DNA from: Treponema sp.
Lineage (GTDB): Bacteria; Spirochaetota; Spirochaetia; Treponematales; Breznakiellaceae
Assembly: GCA_031258005.1 (NCBI GenBank)
Contig: JAIRNP010000115.1
Location: forward strand, 1 to 41,975
Reading direction: 5' to 3'
Length of the DNA stretch: 41,975 bases
Shown here: positions 25,738 to 34,499 of the stretch, in pieces
Layout of the letters: each line of letters opens with the position of its first letter
Numbering within the stretch: the first letter of the stretch is position 1
The notes under the pieces: model-generated
What the model saw: only the letters and a program-made list of their open reading frames with translations
Told to the model about the DNA's origin: nothing
Databases searched by the model: none
Made by a program: the position numbers and the translations under genes

Positions 25738-28155
25738 TTGTTCCGGGGTTTTATTGTCCATGCTTATGGGGATCTCCGGCGGGACCGGCTGTACTTCATC
25801 GGGCGTTTGGAAGACGGCCGGTCTTTTGCCGTCATGGAATCCCGATGGCGGCCTTCGGTGTATGTTCCTCAAGAGGTCCTAACTCGGCAGGAAAATCTGT
25901 TTTCTTCCCTATCTTATGAAAAACTCCCTTCCAAACTGGAAGCCTTCGACGGACAAGCCCAGGGAACCTATGCCTGTTTGCAGTTTCCCCGGTACCGGGA
26001 CCGGGCACAGGCAGTACGGATCCTTGAACAGGCAGGCATACCCACGCCTTATGGGGATATGAAGTTCCCGGATAGCTTCCTGGCCGAAAGGTATATCAAA
26101 GGGCCGGTGGAGATCCGAGGGGCTTCCCGGCCTGGACAGGTGGTGGCTGCGGTGTTTCCTAACCCGGTACTTAGTCCGCTGGATAGCCCCATGAATGTAC
26201 CCCTCACCATTGCTTCGGTGGACATTGAGACCGATACCAGGGATGGGTCTATCCTGGCTATTGGTCTGGCCGTTACGGATACTCGTTTCAAGGAGCCCAG
26301 CGGTTTTGTTCGGGTCCGTTCCCCGGAAAAGACGCGCATGACCAGTTCAGAGGGGAGGGTTTTGTTTCATCCTGATGAGCGGTCCATGCTCAGGGCTTTT
26401 ATGGAAGATATCCGCCGGGTAGACCCGGATGTGCTTACGGGATGGAATTTTCTGGATTTCGATTTCAAGTGCCTCTGGGATCGGTGCGCATGGCATCGCA
26501 TACCCTTTACCTTGGGACGCTCCCTGGACTTGGAAGGAGTGTATTTGAGCGGGGAGGGCCGCAGTTCCGCAGCGGCTCTGGTACCGGGACGTCAGGTCCT
26601 GGATGCCCTGCGCATTGTCCGTTCCGGTCCCAAGGTTTCAGGGGTGCACTTCACTGATTATACCTTGGAAACCGTATCCCAGGTGGTGTTAGGTGAAGGC
26701 AAACTGGTCAGTGCCGCAGGAACCGGCAAGATCGCCGCCTTGGCGCATCTGTATAGCCATGACCCGGTACGGTTTGGAGCCTATTGTTACCAAGATGCGG
26801 TCCTGGTGCTGCGGATCCTCGGGCAAACCGGCCTGTTCCGGCTGACCGTGGAACGCTCCTGTCTTACCGGGGTTTCTCTGGATAAGGCCTGGACCAGCGT
26901 GGTCAGCTTTGAGCGGATCTACGGTATGGAACTCCTGAAACGGGGTATTGCTCCGCCGCAGCCTGCTCCAGAGATCACCGTAAGCGGCGCAACCGGGGGA
27001 ACCTTGCTGGAACCGCGCCCCGGTTTTTTCAGCAATGTGGCGGTTTTTGATTTCCGGAGCCTCTACCCTTCCATTATTCGTACCTTTAATATCGACCCCC
27101 TCTCTTATGCCCGGGCCAAGGCTGCGGCTCCCGCTTCCGGGCTGATCAAGGCTCCTAACGGTGCGGTTTTTTCTTCCCTTCCCGGTCTGCTCCCCGGCCT
27201 CATTGAGGAATACTTTGCCGCGCGAAAAGCGGCCCTGGATCGAGGGGATGAAAACGCCGCCTATGTGTATAAGATCTTGATGAACAGTTTTTATGGGGTC
27301 TTGGGTACCAAGGCCTGCCGGTACGGCCGCACTGAATTAGCCGGGGCGATAACCTCCTTCGCCCGGAAATGGCTCCTGTTTTCCCGGGATTGGTTTACGG
27401 GTCAGGGTTTTAGGGTCCTGTACGGGGATACGGATTCCCTTTTTGTAGAGACCCGCCTAGGGGATGGGGCGGCATATCAGGATTTTTTTGTCCTATGCCA
27501 AGGACTTGCCGCAGAACTGAACGCCTTGCTTGCCGGGCGAATAGACCACGAGTACCATCGTGCATCCTTCATGGAACTCCGGTTTGAAAAAGCCTATCGC
27601 CGTTTTATGATACCTCCCCTGCGGGCCTTTTCCGAATCCGCAGGCCGGGGCAGGGCCAAAGGGTATGGGGGGTATCTCCTGGATGCGTCGGGAACCTTAT
27701 CGGTGGAGGTGAAGGGCATGGAAGCGGTGAGGAGTGATGCCACGCCCTTGGCCCGACGGCTCCAGATGGAACTCTTGGAGATGGTCTTTGCAGGCGGCAG
27801 GGAAGCGGAGCTGAGCGAGAAGGTCCAGGAGACCATAGGGCAGCTTCGCCGGGGGGAATTGGATGAAGCATTGATCTATCGAAAGCGGCTTTCCCGGCCT
27901 CCGGAAACCTATACCTCCTCTACCCCGCCCCAGGTGAAAGCTGCCCGGTTGCTGGGCTGGAAGGGCCGGCGGGGGACCGTGGCCTTTGTCTGGACTCTGA
28001 AAGGGCCTGAACCGGCATTACTCCCCCATGCTCCCTTTGACTACGATCATTACATCAATGCCCAGGTACTTCCTGTGGCACGGTCCATTGCCGCTGCGGC
28101 CCTGTGGGATCAGGATATACTGTTCAAAGGGGATCCCCAGATGGAACTGTTTTAA
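25738..28155 (+). CDS. B-family DNA polymerase (DNA polymerase II-like)
   Basis: Exo motif VDIETD, FDFRSLYPSIIRTFNIDP, LMNSFYGVLGT, VLYGDTDSLFVE. TTG start predicted. Confidence 0.93.
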   Translation: MFRGFIVHAYGDLRRDRLYFIGRLEDGRSFAVMESRWRPSVYVPQEVLTRQENLFSSLSYEKLPSKLEAFDGQAQGTYACLQFPRYRDRAQAVRILEQAGIPTPYGDMKFPDSFLAERYIKGPVEIRGASRPGQVVAAVFPNPVLSPLDSPMNVPLTIASVDIETDTRDGSILAIGLAVTDTRFKEPSGFVRVRSPEKTRMTSSEGRVLFHPDERSMLRAFMEDIRRVDPDVLTGWNFLDFDFKCLWDRCAWHRIPFTLGRSLDLEGVYLSGEGRSSAAALVPGRQVLDALRIVRSGPKVSGVHFTDYTLETVSQVVLGEGKLVSAAGTGKIAALAHLYSHDPVRFGAYCYQDAVLVLRILGQTGLFRLTVERSCLTGVSLDKAWTSVVSFERIYGMELLKRGIAPPQPAPEITVSGATGGTLLEPRPGFFSNVAVFDFRSLYPSIIRTFNIDPLSYARAKAAAPASGLIKAPNGAVFSSLPGLLPGLIEEYFAARKAALDRGDENAAYVYKILMNSFYGVLGTKACRYGRTELAGAITSFARKWLLFSRDWFTGQGFRVLYGDTDSLFVETRLGDGAAYQDFFVLCQGLAAELNALLAGRIDHEYHRASFMELRFEKAYRRFMIPPLRAFSESAGRGRAKGYGGYLLDASGTLSVEVKGMEAVRSDATPLARRLQMELLEMVFAGGREAELSEKVQETIGQLRRGELDEALIYRKRLSRPPETYTSSTPPQVKAARLLGWKGRRGTVAFVWTLKGPEPALLPHAPFDYDHYINAQVLPVARSIAAAALWDQDILFKGDPQMELF

Positions 28156-28320
28156 TGGGTGAAGGGTTGGCGCATGTCCGGGTTTACCCACAAGCTATCC
28201 TTATGGCTCCTTTATAGTAGACTATGAAACTTTTACCGAAGACCAGGGAATCTCTATAGTCCCCCGCAAGTGTTATAGTCCGCCATAACGCTTGTATCGT
28301 CTCCGGTAAAACCCGTAAAG

Positions 28321-28337
28321 GCCCGCCAAAGGCGGGC
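28321..28337. repeat. Perfect hairpin GCCCGCC-AAA-GGCGGGC
   Basis: Read directly in the intergenic region downstream of the polymerase. Confidence 0.6.
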
Positions 28338-28399
28338 GGGGGGAGTGCAGGGAAAATAGCTCGCATAAAAAGTCATTGCCAGCCTATTGCTCATGTATA

Positions 28400-28514
28400 A
28401 CGTGAGTTCGACAGAGAGACTAAAGTCCGCCGGACTTTAGTCCGCTATTACGCGCATTTATTCGAATAATTCGCTGAAATGAGCGTTCCTTCGCGGATTC
28501 CATCGAACTCACGT
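28400..28514. repeat. Nested inverted-repeat element (12-bp outer stem, 10-bp inner hairpin)
   Basis: ACGTGAGTTCGA (28400-28411)/TCGAACTCACGT (28503-28514) enclosing ACTAAAGTCC-GCC-GGACTTTAGT (28419-28441). Confidence 0.75.
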
Positions 28515-28556
28515 TGTATACCGTCTTCCGTTAAAAAGCCGGTCTCTCTATGGAAT

Positions 28557-29036
28557 TTAGTTACTGTGGCCTGTTTTTGCGGTCTTGGCCGGATCGCAGA
28601 GGCAGTATTTTGTTCCGCAGCAGATCTTTATGCCTACTTTTGATGGGATGCAGGCGCCGGTTATCAGCGTGGTTACATAGTTGGCGGAAAAGAAAACAAT
28701 GACCCCACAACAGGCCGCCACAGCCCAGTGGGAAGCCCGGTGCACAAACCGGCGTTTGATGTCCTGTTTCGCCAGCGTAGTCTGACGCCTCCAGAGGGCC
28801 CGGGCGCGGACCGCGCGCGCTGCGGCGCACAGCGCTTCATCGCTGAGTTTGGGGGATGACAGTCCGTCCAGTGCGTATAACGCGTCTATCCGGCGGTCAA
28901 TAAAATCGGGATCCATATCGTCCGCGTCTTTTTTCAATTCCGATTCGATATTTTCGATAAGGGAAGTCCGTATAGGTTGTTTTTTCATTGTCCGCGCTCC
29001 ATGTAGTATACTCGCCGTTTCTACGAAAAGTTGCAT
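28557..29036 (-). CDS. Membrane protein with Cys-rich C-terminus, likely partner of the adjacent sigma factor
   Basis: N-terminal soluble region, one TM helix, tail GACIPSKVGIKICCGTKYCLCDPAK; start overlaps sigma stop, or internal ATG at 28988. Confidence 0.65.
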   Translation of the reverse strand: MQLFVETASILHGARTMKKQPIRTSLIENIESELKKDADDMDPDFIDRRIDALYALDGLSSPKLSDEALCAAARAVRARALWRRQTTLAKQDIKRRFVHRASHWAVAACCGVIVFFSANYVTTLITGACIPSKVGIKICCGTKYCLCDPAKTAKTGHSN

Positions 29037-29605
29037 CAGAACTTATCCGCCAGTAATTCCCTGGCAAGGGCGCTTATATTTTGCCGCAGCCTGCTTGCCC
29101 GGGATTTTGCGGCGCTGAGGCTTATGCCAAGCCGCGCGGCCACTTCTTTTAGCGGGCGTTTTTGCCTGAAGGCAAGTTCCAGCATTTGTTCGTCCTTTGG
29201 CTTGAGGCGCTTCTCAATTTCGGCGGCAGTGCAGGCTATGGATTTTTCCTCAAGGATCTGCTCTTCCTCGGTCTTGCGCTTATTTTCAGCGCCTATGCCG
29301 TTCAGCGTTTCCTCGCCTTCATCCGTGAAAAAGGCAGCAAATCTTGAGCGCTCTTTCCTCATGGAAGCGGCGTACTGTTTGGCAATATTCCCCGCGGTTT
29401 TATAAAGCCAACCGCCGATTTTATCATAATCCTTGAGCTTAGGCATATGCTCATACAGGATGAGGAAAATATCCTGGGTACAGTCCTCGGCGGCGCTTGT
29501 GTTGCCGCCCAGGGTATACGTGCAGAATTTAAGCAGCTTCTCGTAATACCGTTTGACCAGGCCGTTAAACGCAGCTTCTTGTTCAGTTTCAGTGCTGACT
29601 TCCAT
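29036..29605 (-). CDS. ECF-type sigma-70 family RNA polymerase sigma factor
   Basis: FNGLVKRYYEKLLKFCTYTLGGNTSAAEDCTQDIFLILYEH (region 2) and KEVAARLGISLSAAKSRASRLRQNI (region 4 HTH). Confidence 0.9.
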   Translation of the reverse strand: MEVSTETEQEAAFNGLVKRYYEKLLKFCTYTLGGNTSAAEDCTQDIFLILYEHMPKLKDYDKIGGWLYKTAGNIAKQYAASMRKERSRFAAFFTDEGEETLNGIGAENKRKTEEEQILEEKSIACTAAEIEKRLKPKDEQMLELAFRQKRPLKEVAARLGISLSAAKSRASRLRQNISALARELLADKF

Positions 29606-29619
29606 GGCGATCGCCGCCT

Positions 29620-30294
29620 TCAGGCGGTATGGGGTAACAGATTCCCCGCGTCCATCAAATAGGTTTTATTCCCGTAATTCAGCGTATCAAGTTCATGAGT
29701 AACAATGAGTACCGCCGTCCCTTTCTGGGCGATACGGCTGAATAGCTCCATGATTTCCGCCGTAGTCTCCACATCCAGATCGCTGGTCGGCTCGTCGGCA
29801 ATGAGGAGCTGGGGCTTGTTGATAAGGGCACGGGCAAGAGCGGTCCTCCGCATTTCCCCGCCCGACAGTTCTTTAGGGTACGAAGCGGCAAGGTGGCTTA
29901 TCCCCACCTTCTCAAGCAGGGTAAAGGCCCTTCCCTCCACATCCCCCTCGCGCTTAAACAGAAACCAGGGGATACACACATTGTCGAACACGGTAAAGTT
30001 TGAGAGTAGGCTTTGTCCTTGGGGGACATACCCGATCTGCTCATTGCGCAGAAACGATATTTCCTTGTCATTTAAACCGTATATATCCCGTTCTTCAAAG
30101 AAAACCGTTCCTCCGGTCGGGTGGAGCAGTCCCGCGCCCATGTTGAGCAGGGTACTTTTCCCGCTGCCCGACCGCCCGATAATGCTGATAAAATCCCCCG
30201 GTTCAACAGACAGGCTGACGTGGTTCACCGCGTTAAAGGGCTGTTTTCCCCGCTTATATTCTTTGGTAAGCTCCTTGAATTCAAAAAATCCCAT
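29620..30294 (-). CDS. ABC transporter ATP-binding protein (LolD/MacB-type)
   Basis: Walker A GRSGSGKSTLL, signature LSGGEMRR, Walker B LLIADEPTSDLD. Confidence 0.93.
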   Translation of the reverse strand: MGFFEFKELTKEYKRGKQPFNAVNHVSLSVEPGDFISIIGRSGSGKSTLLNMGAGLLHPTGGTVFFEERDIYGLNDKEISFLRNEQIGYVPQGQSLLSNFTVFDNVCIPWFLFKREGDVEGRAFTLLEKVGISHLAASYPKELSGGEMRRTALARALINKPQLLIADEPTSDLDVETTAEIMELFSRIAQKGTAVLIVTHELDTLNYGNKTYLMDAGNLLPHTA

Positions 30295-31514
30295 TATTCT
30301 CCCTCCCGCATGGTTAAATAGGTTTCCGCCCTGCTGATTCGCAGCGCTGAATACAGTGAAGCCAAGGGCCCCACCAAAATAGAAAGAAAAAGACTCCCCA
30401 AAGCACTAGGTATAATTTTGAAAAAGGGTGCATCCAGGTAGGGCAGTTCCAGACTCTCGCTGATCCAGGTACTGAAAGGGAACACCGTGAGGCTTGCCAG
30501 GAGGATCCCTATGACGGCACCGGCCATGCCGGCAAGGAAAGATTCGCTTAATACCATGCCTACCAGTTTTTTCCTGGTGGCCCCGAGAATCCGCAGCAGG
30601 GCGAACTCTTTTTTCCGTTCATGGATGGTTCCTGAAAACACCGCCGCGAGAATGATGACTGCCAATACCCAAAGGACGGCGGAAAAAATATGAATATAGG
30701 AAACAAGGCCGGATAACGTAGCGGCAAGGGCGGAAAAAATACCCTGTGAAACCAAGACATCCACCCCTGCATTTTCCTGCCGTATCTTTTGGGCAAGCAG
30801 CGATGGTGATGCGGAAGCGTCGCTTTTTACCAAAACCGCCGAAACGTTTCCCCTATGCAGCTCTTTTTCCTGCACCGCAAAATTGTTATACCCATCCGCC
30901 CGGGCGCGTCCCATAATGAGCCGCATGGTATTCATAGTCATAAAAATAGACGTATCCAATCCGCTTGCGCTTGGTGAAAGCCGCGCCGCCACCGGATACA
31001 TATTTCCTATAAGTTTAATGGTGTTGTCGCTACGGACTGTGATCCGGCTTCCAATCACAAGCTGCCCGTCTTGCACATCGATACGGTACTTTTCCGCAAT
31101 CCAAGGCTGAATTACAAAATCAGTTGTCGGATCATACGCTATAAGCTGGACCATAGCATCACAGCAGCTCTCGGACAGAGAAGTAAGAAAAAATTGCGGC
31201 GAAGCGCAGGCTATGCCCTCGGTTCCGGCAATGTTACCGGCTACAGCCTCATCAAAGTAAAAATAATTTGCCCTGCTGCGCAGCAATAAGGTCTGCGCCT
31301 GTCCTGAAGCCCCGGCGGGAACCACCATAAGATCAGCTCCGAAGCGTTTGGTCATGGTATCCAAGCCCTGGCTGAGGTTCAAGGTCAGCATAGAACCTCC
31401 GAACAGGGCAAAAGCAAGAATACCCACCACCGCCGCAAGGCAGGCAGTACGGACTGGTTTGGCCTTGAGGTTTTCCAGGGACAAAGCCCCGGTATATAAA
31501 TTTCGTTTCATCAT
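30294..31514 (-). CDS. FtsX/MacB-type ABC transporter permease (paralogue 2)
   Basis: N-terminal TM, periplasmic domain with SESCCDAMVQLIAYDP, C-terminal FtsX core KKEFALLRILGATRKKLVGMVLSES. Confidence 0.9.
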   Translation of the reverse strand: MMKRNLYTGALSLENLKAKPVRTACLAAVVGILAFALFGGSMLTLNLSQGLDTMTKRFGADLMVVPAGASGQAQTLLLRSRANYFYFDEAVAGNIAGTEGIACASPQFFLTSLSESCCDAMVQLIAYDPTTDFVIQPWIAEKYRIDVQDGQLVIGSRITVRSDNTIKLIGNMYPVAARLSPSASGLDTSIFMTMNTMRLIMGRARADGYNNFAVQEKELHRGNVSAVLVKSDASASPSLLAQKIRQENAGVDVLVSQGIFSALAATLSGLVSYIHIFSAVLWVLAVIILAAVFSGTIHERKKEFALLRILGATRKKLVGMVLSESFLAGMAGAVIGILLASLTVFPFSTWISESLELPYLDAPFFKIIPSALGSLFLSILVGPLASLYSALRISRAETYLTMREGE

Positions 31515-31589
31515 TCCCTTTCCTCCTTACATATTACCAGAATGGTATGCTAGGAAGCTGCCTATTGTCAATATTGTTAGCTTTTACTA

Positions 31590-32798
31590 TCATTCTCCCT
31601 CCCGCATGGTGAAATAGGTTTCCGCCCCGCTGATTCGCAGCGCTGAATACAGTGAAGCCAAGGGCCCCACCAGAACCGAGAGCAGGAGGCTCCCCAAAAC
31701 AAGGGGGATACTGTTAAAAAGCGGCGCGTCAAGATAGGGCAGTTCAAGCCGTTCGCTGATCAAGGCACTGAAAGGGAACACCGTGAGGCTTGCCAGGAGG
31801 ATCCCTATGACGGCACCGGCCATGCCGGCAAGGGAGGATTCGCTTAACACCATGCCTACAAGTTTTTTCCTGGTGGCCCCGAGAATCCGCAGCAGGGCGA
31901 ACTCTTTTTTCCGTTCATGGATGGTTCCTGAAAACACCGCCGCGAGAATTATGACTGCCAATACCCAGAGCGCGGCAGAGAAAATACGGATATAATACAC
32001 CAGGCCGGAGAGCGCTTCCGCGATACGGGAAAAAATTCTCTGGGATACGAGAACGTCCACGCCTTCATTGTCCCGCCTTATGGTATACGCGAGAAACGAG
32101 GTATTTTTCGATGGATCCGCTTTGACTAAAACAGCGGAAATCGCGTGTTCCCCGTATTTGTCCGCCAAAAAATTATATTTTTCAGCATGGGCGCGGTCAA
32201 TAAGCTGCCACATGGTATTCATGGTCATGAAAATCGAGGTATCAAGCCCGCTCGCACTGTCTGAAAGCTGTGCCGCCACCGGGTATTCATGATCGAACAG
32301 TTTAATGGTACCATTCGGACGGAGGACAATCCGGCTGCCCACCACTACCTGCCCGTCCGCTACGGTGTCGTGGTACTTTTCCGCCACCCAGGGCTGAACC
32401 ACAAAATCCGTTTTCGGATCATAGGCGATAAGCTGCACCGGCGCGTCGCAGCATTCGGCGGCAAGGGATGCGAGAAAAAACTGAGGGGACGCGCAGACTA
32501 TGCCCTCGGTCCCGGTGATCCTATCGGCGATGCGGGAATCAAAATAAAAGTAATTGACGGACCCGTTCAGCAATGCCGACTGGGCCTGTTCCCCTGCCCC
32601 CTGGGGAACCACCATCAAATCCGCACCGAAACGCTTCGTCATGGTGGCTAGTCCCTGACGGAGATTCAGGGTAAGGAGAGAACCTCCGAACAGGGTAAAG
32701 GCAAGGACCGCAACCACCACCACAAGACAGGTGGTACGAACAGGCTTGGCCTTGAGGTTTTCCAGCGATAGCGTACCGGTATCCAAATTTTTCTTCAT
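31590..32798 (-). CDS. FtsX/MacB-type ABC transporter permease (paralogue 1)
   Basis: Colinear with 30294-31514; AAECCDAPVQLIAYDP and the same C-terminal FtsX core. Confidence 0.9.
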   Translation of the reverse strand: MKKNLDTGTLSLENLKAKPVRTTCLVVVVAVLAFTLFGGSLLTLNLRQGLATMTKRFGADLMVVPQGAGEQAQSALLNGSVNYFYFDSRIADRITGTEGIVCASPQFFLASLAAECCDAPVQLIAYDPKTDFVVQPWVAEKYHDTVADGQVVVGSRIVLRPNGTIKLFDHEYPVAAQLSDSASGLDTSIFMTMNTMWQLIDRAHAEKYNFLADKYGEHAISAVLVKADPSKNTSFLAYTIRRDNEGVDVLVSQRIFSRIAEALSGLVYYIRIFSAALWVLAVIILAAVFSGTIHERKKEFALLRILGATRKKLVGMVLSESSLAGMAGAVIGILLASLTVFPFSALISERLELPYLDAPLFNSIPLVLGSLLLSVLVGPLASLYSALRISGAETYFTMREGE

Positions 32799-32904
32799 AC
32801 TGCATTTCTCCTTATATATCCGATAGTTATACTAGGAATATATATATAAACAATCCACTTTTTTGTCAAGTGAAGAGTTGAAAATTTCAAAAATTGGACT
32901 TGTT

Positions 32905-32940
32905 CGATAACCCGGCCGGTTATCGCGGACTTTTAGTCCG
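32905..32940. repeat. Two adjacent hairpins upstream of the permease operon
   Basis: CGATAACC-CGGCC-GGTTATCG and CGGACT-TTT-AGTCCG. Confidence 0.65.
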
Positions 32941-33278
32941 TACTAAGGAACCGGCAATCTGAGTGGCCCTGCCCAAAGGGCTCATTCACGATTCATTGTT
33001 TGCCGGCGTGAAGTCTCCGGAACTTACAGGCGGGAGGGTGAAGTATCCTTCGTTATTGACAATTTTAAAATTGCCTTGGGTAATACCACGCTTACACACC
33101 GGTCAATCCGGGCTTTTTGCCCGTAGTGCTCCCGGTTTATCGGGATAGTTGGAACTAATGCATTCTACCTCATGGATTTCACCTTGTACCCAATGCCCGT
33201 AAGCCCCATTGAACAAGCGCTCAAAAAAAAGGATACTTAAAAAAGAAGCATATCAGAGGCAGAGCATTGGAGGACACT

Positions 33279-33542
33279 ATGAAAGCGCTTATTCTAGGTA
33301 TTATAATTCTTTTCGGGGTGATATTTTCGGTTTTACCTACCGGCCTGGGATGGGGGAGAGAGGTGTTGGTCTTTCTCAAAGGAGCGTTGCCGGTAATTGC
33401 CGCCTTTATCGGGCTTATTTCAGTTTTCATCGGTATTGCAGACATCAAGGATATGAATGAAGTAAAGAAAGAAGAAGGCTCTGGAGAAGCGGAAAACACA
33501 GAAGAAAAAAAAGCCCCTCCTCGGGATACCCCCGGTTCTTGA
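33279..33542 (+). CDS. Small membrane protein, unknown function
   Basis: MKALILGIIILFGVIFSVLPTGLGWGREVLVFLKGALPVIAAFIGLISVFIGIADIKD; GGAGG RBS. Confidence 0.65.
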   Translation: MKALILGIIILFGVIFSVLPTGLGWGREVLVFLKGALPVIAAFIGLISVFIGIADIKDMNEVKKEEGSGEAENTEEKKAPPRDTPGS

Positions 33543-33573
33543 GGTACCGCAAGGCATCTGCCGAATTGTTTAG

Positions 33574-33611
33574 GGGGCTTTTCCCAAAACTCGGTTGGTT
33601 TTGGGAAAGCC
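33574..33611. terminator. Strong hairpin between convergent genes, probably bidirectional terminator
   Basis: GGCTTTTCCCAAAAC-tcggttg-GTTTTGGGAAAGCC near both stop codons. Confidence 0.6.
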
Positions 33612-33612
33612 T

Positions 33613-34497
33613 CTATGGTGTCGAGAAGGGAATAGTCAATACCTGTTGGTTAAGGACTATGGCTATCCGCCCCTCCCGTAAGAGTTTGCGGTTATCCTCC
33701 AAAGAGATAATCTGGAGGGCATCCTGCCGATCTATGATAGGATCCGTGCGGTGGATACCAAACACTCCCCGGGCGATGATCCGCAGGGGATTAGAGCCGA
33801 CTAAGCGGATCAGTTCATCCTCAAGTCCCGAAGGGGTAGGCCGAAATATCTTATTGGCGGATACATACCGGACGATACTTTGCACCTGTTGCGGATCTAC
33901 CATGCTCTGTTCGTATATGAGGTTCATATCCGTATCCCAAACCTTGGGGAAGAGACAGGGACGGGTGAACGCGGTACTATGCTTCCCATGGACCGGTAAT
34001 GCTTCATCGGCGATAATCAGTATCCCCGTATAAGGAATGGCAGGAACCGGAATGAGGAGCCGCATACTCTCTGTAGGCTGACTATGCCGCATGAGTTCCC
34101 CGCTCAGGTTGTTCAGACTCAGGGCGTACCGAGCGGACATAAAGGCCAAGTCAAAGGTTAAGGCCGGGGGAATCTTCTGGGCAGATGAACTGATACTATC
34201 CGTACGCTTGAGGGAGAAGGCTCCCCGGTCTAACAAGTCCCCCAGGGTATCGGCGGAATCAACCGGTATGGACAATAAATAGGGTCTTACCAAATGGGGG
34301 TATTCCCCGTGGAGAATTTCCTCTGCCTGGTTTCTCCCGGTCGGCAGACGGATCCCCGCAGAAGCCAGGTCCATCGTTACGGTGGCGTTAATTTCCATCC
34401 GTTCCCACTCAATCGACCCGCTGATGGCAATCTTGGTTTCCCCAAAAGCCAACCCTGCGAAGACAAGCAGCAAAGAGGGGAGTATACGCGGTTTCAT
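33613..34497 (-). CDS. Exported protein of unknown function
   Basis: Signal peptide MKPRILPSLLLVFAGLAFGE; 294 aa; operon with the LysM transglycosylase. Confidence 0.75.
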   Translation of the reverse strand: MKPRILPSLLLVFAGLAFGETKIAISGSIEWERMEINATVTMDLASAGIRLPTGRNQAEEILHGEYPHLVRPYLLSIPVDSADTLGDLLDRGAFSLKRTDSISSSAQKIPPALTFDLAFMSARYALSLNNLSGELMRHSQPTESMRLLIPVPAIPYTGILIIADEALPVHGKHSTAFTRPCLFPKVWDTDMNLIYEQSMVDPQQVQSIVRYVSANKIFRPTPSGLEDELIRLVGSNPLRIIARGVFGIHRTDPIIDRQDALQIISLEDNRKLLREGRIAIVLNQQVLTIPFSTP

Positions 34498-34499
34498 AG

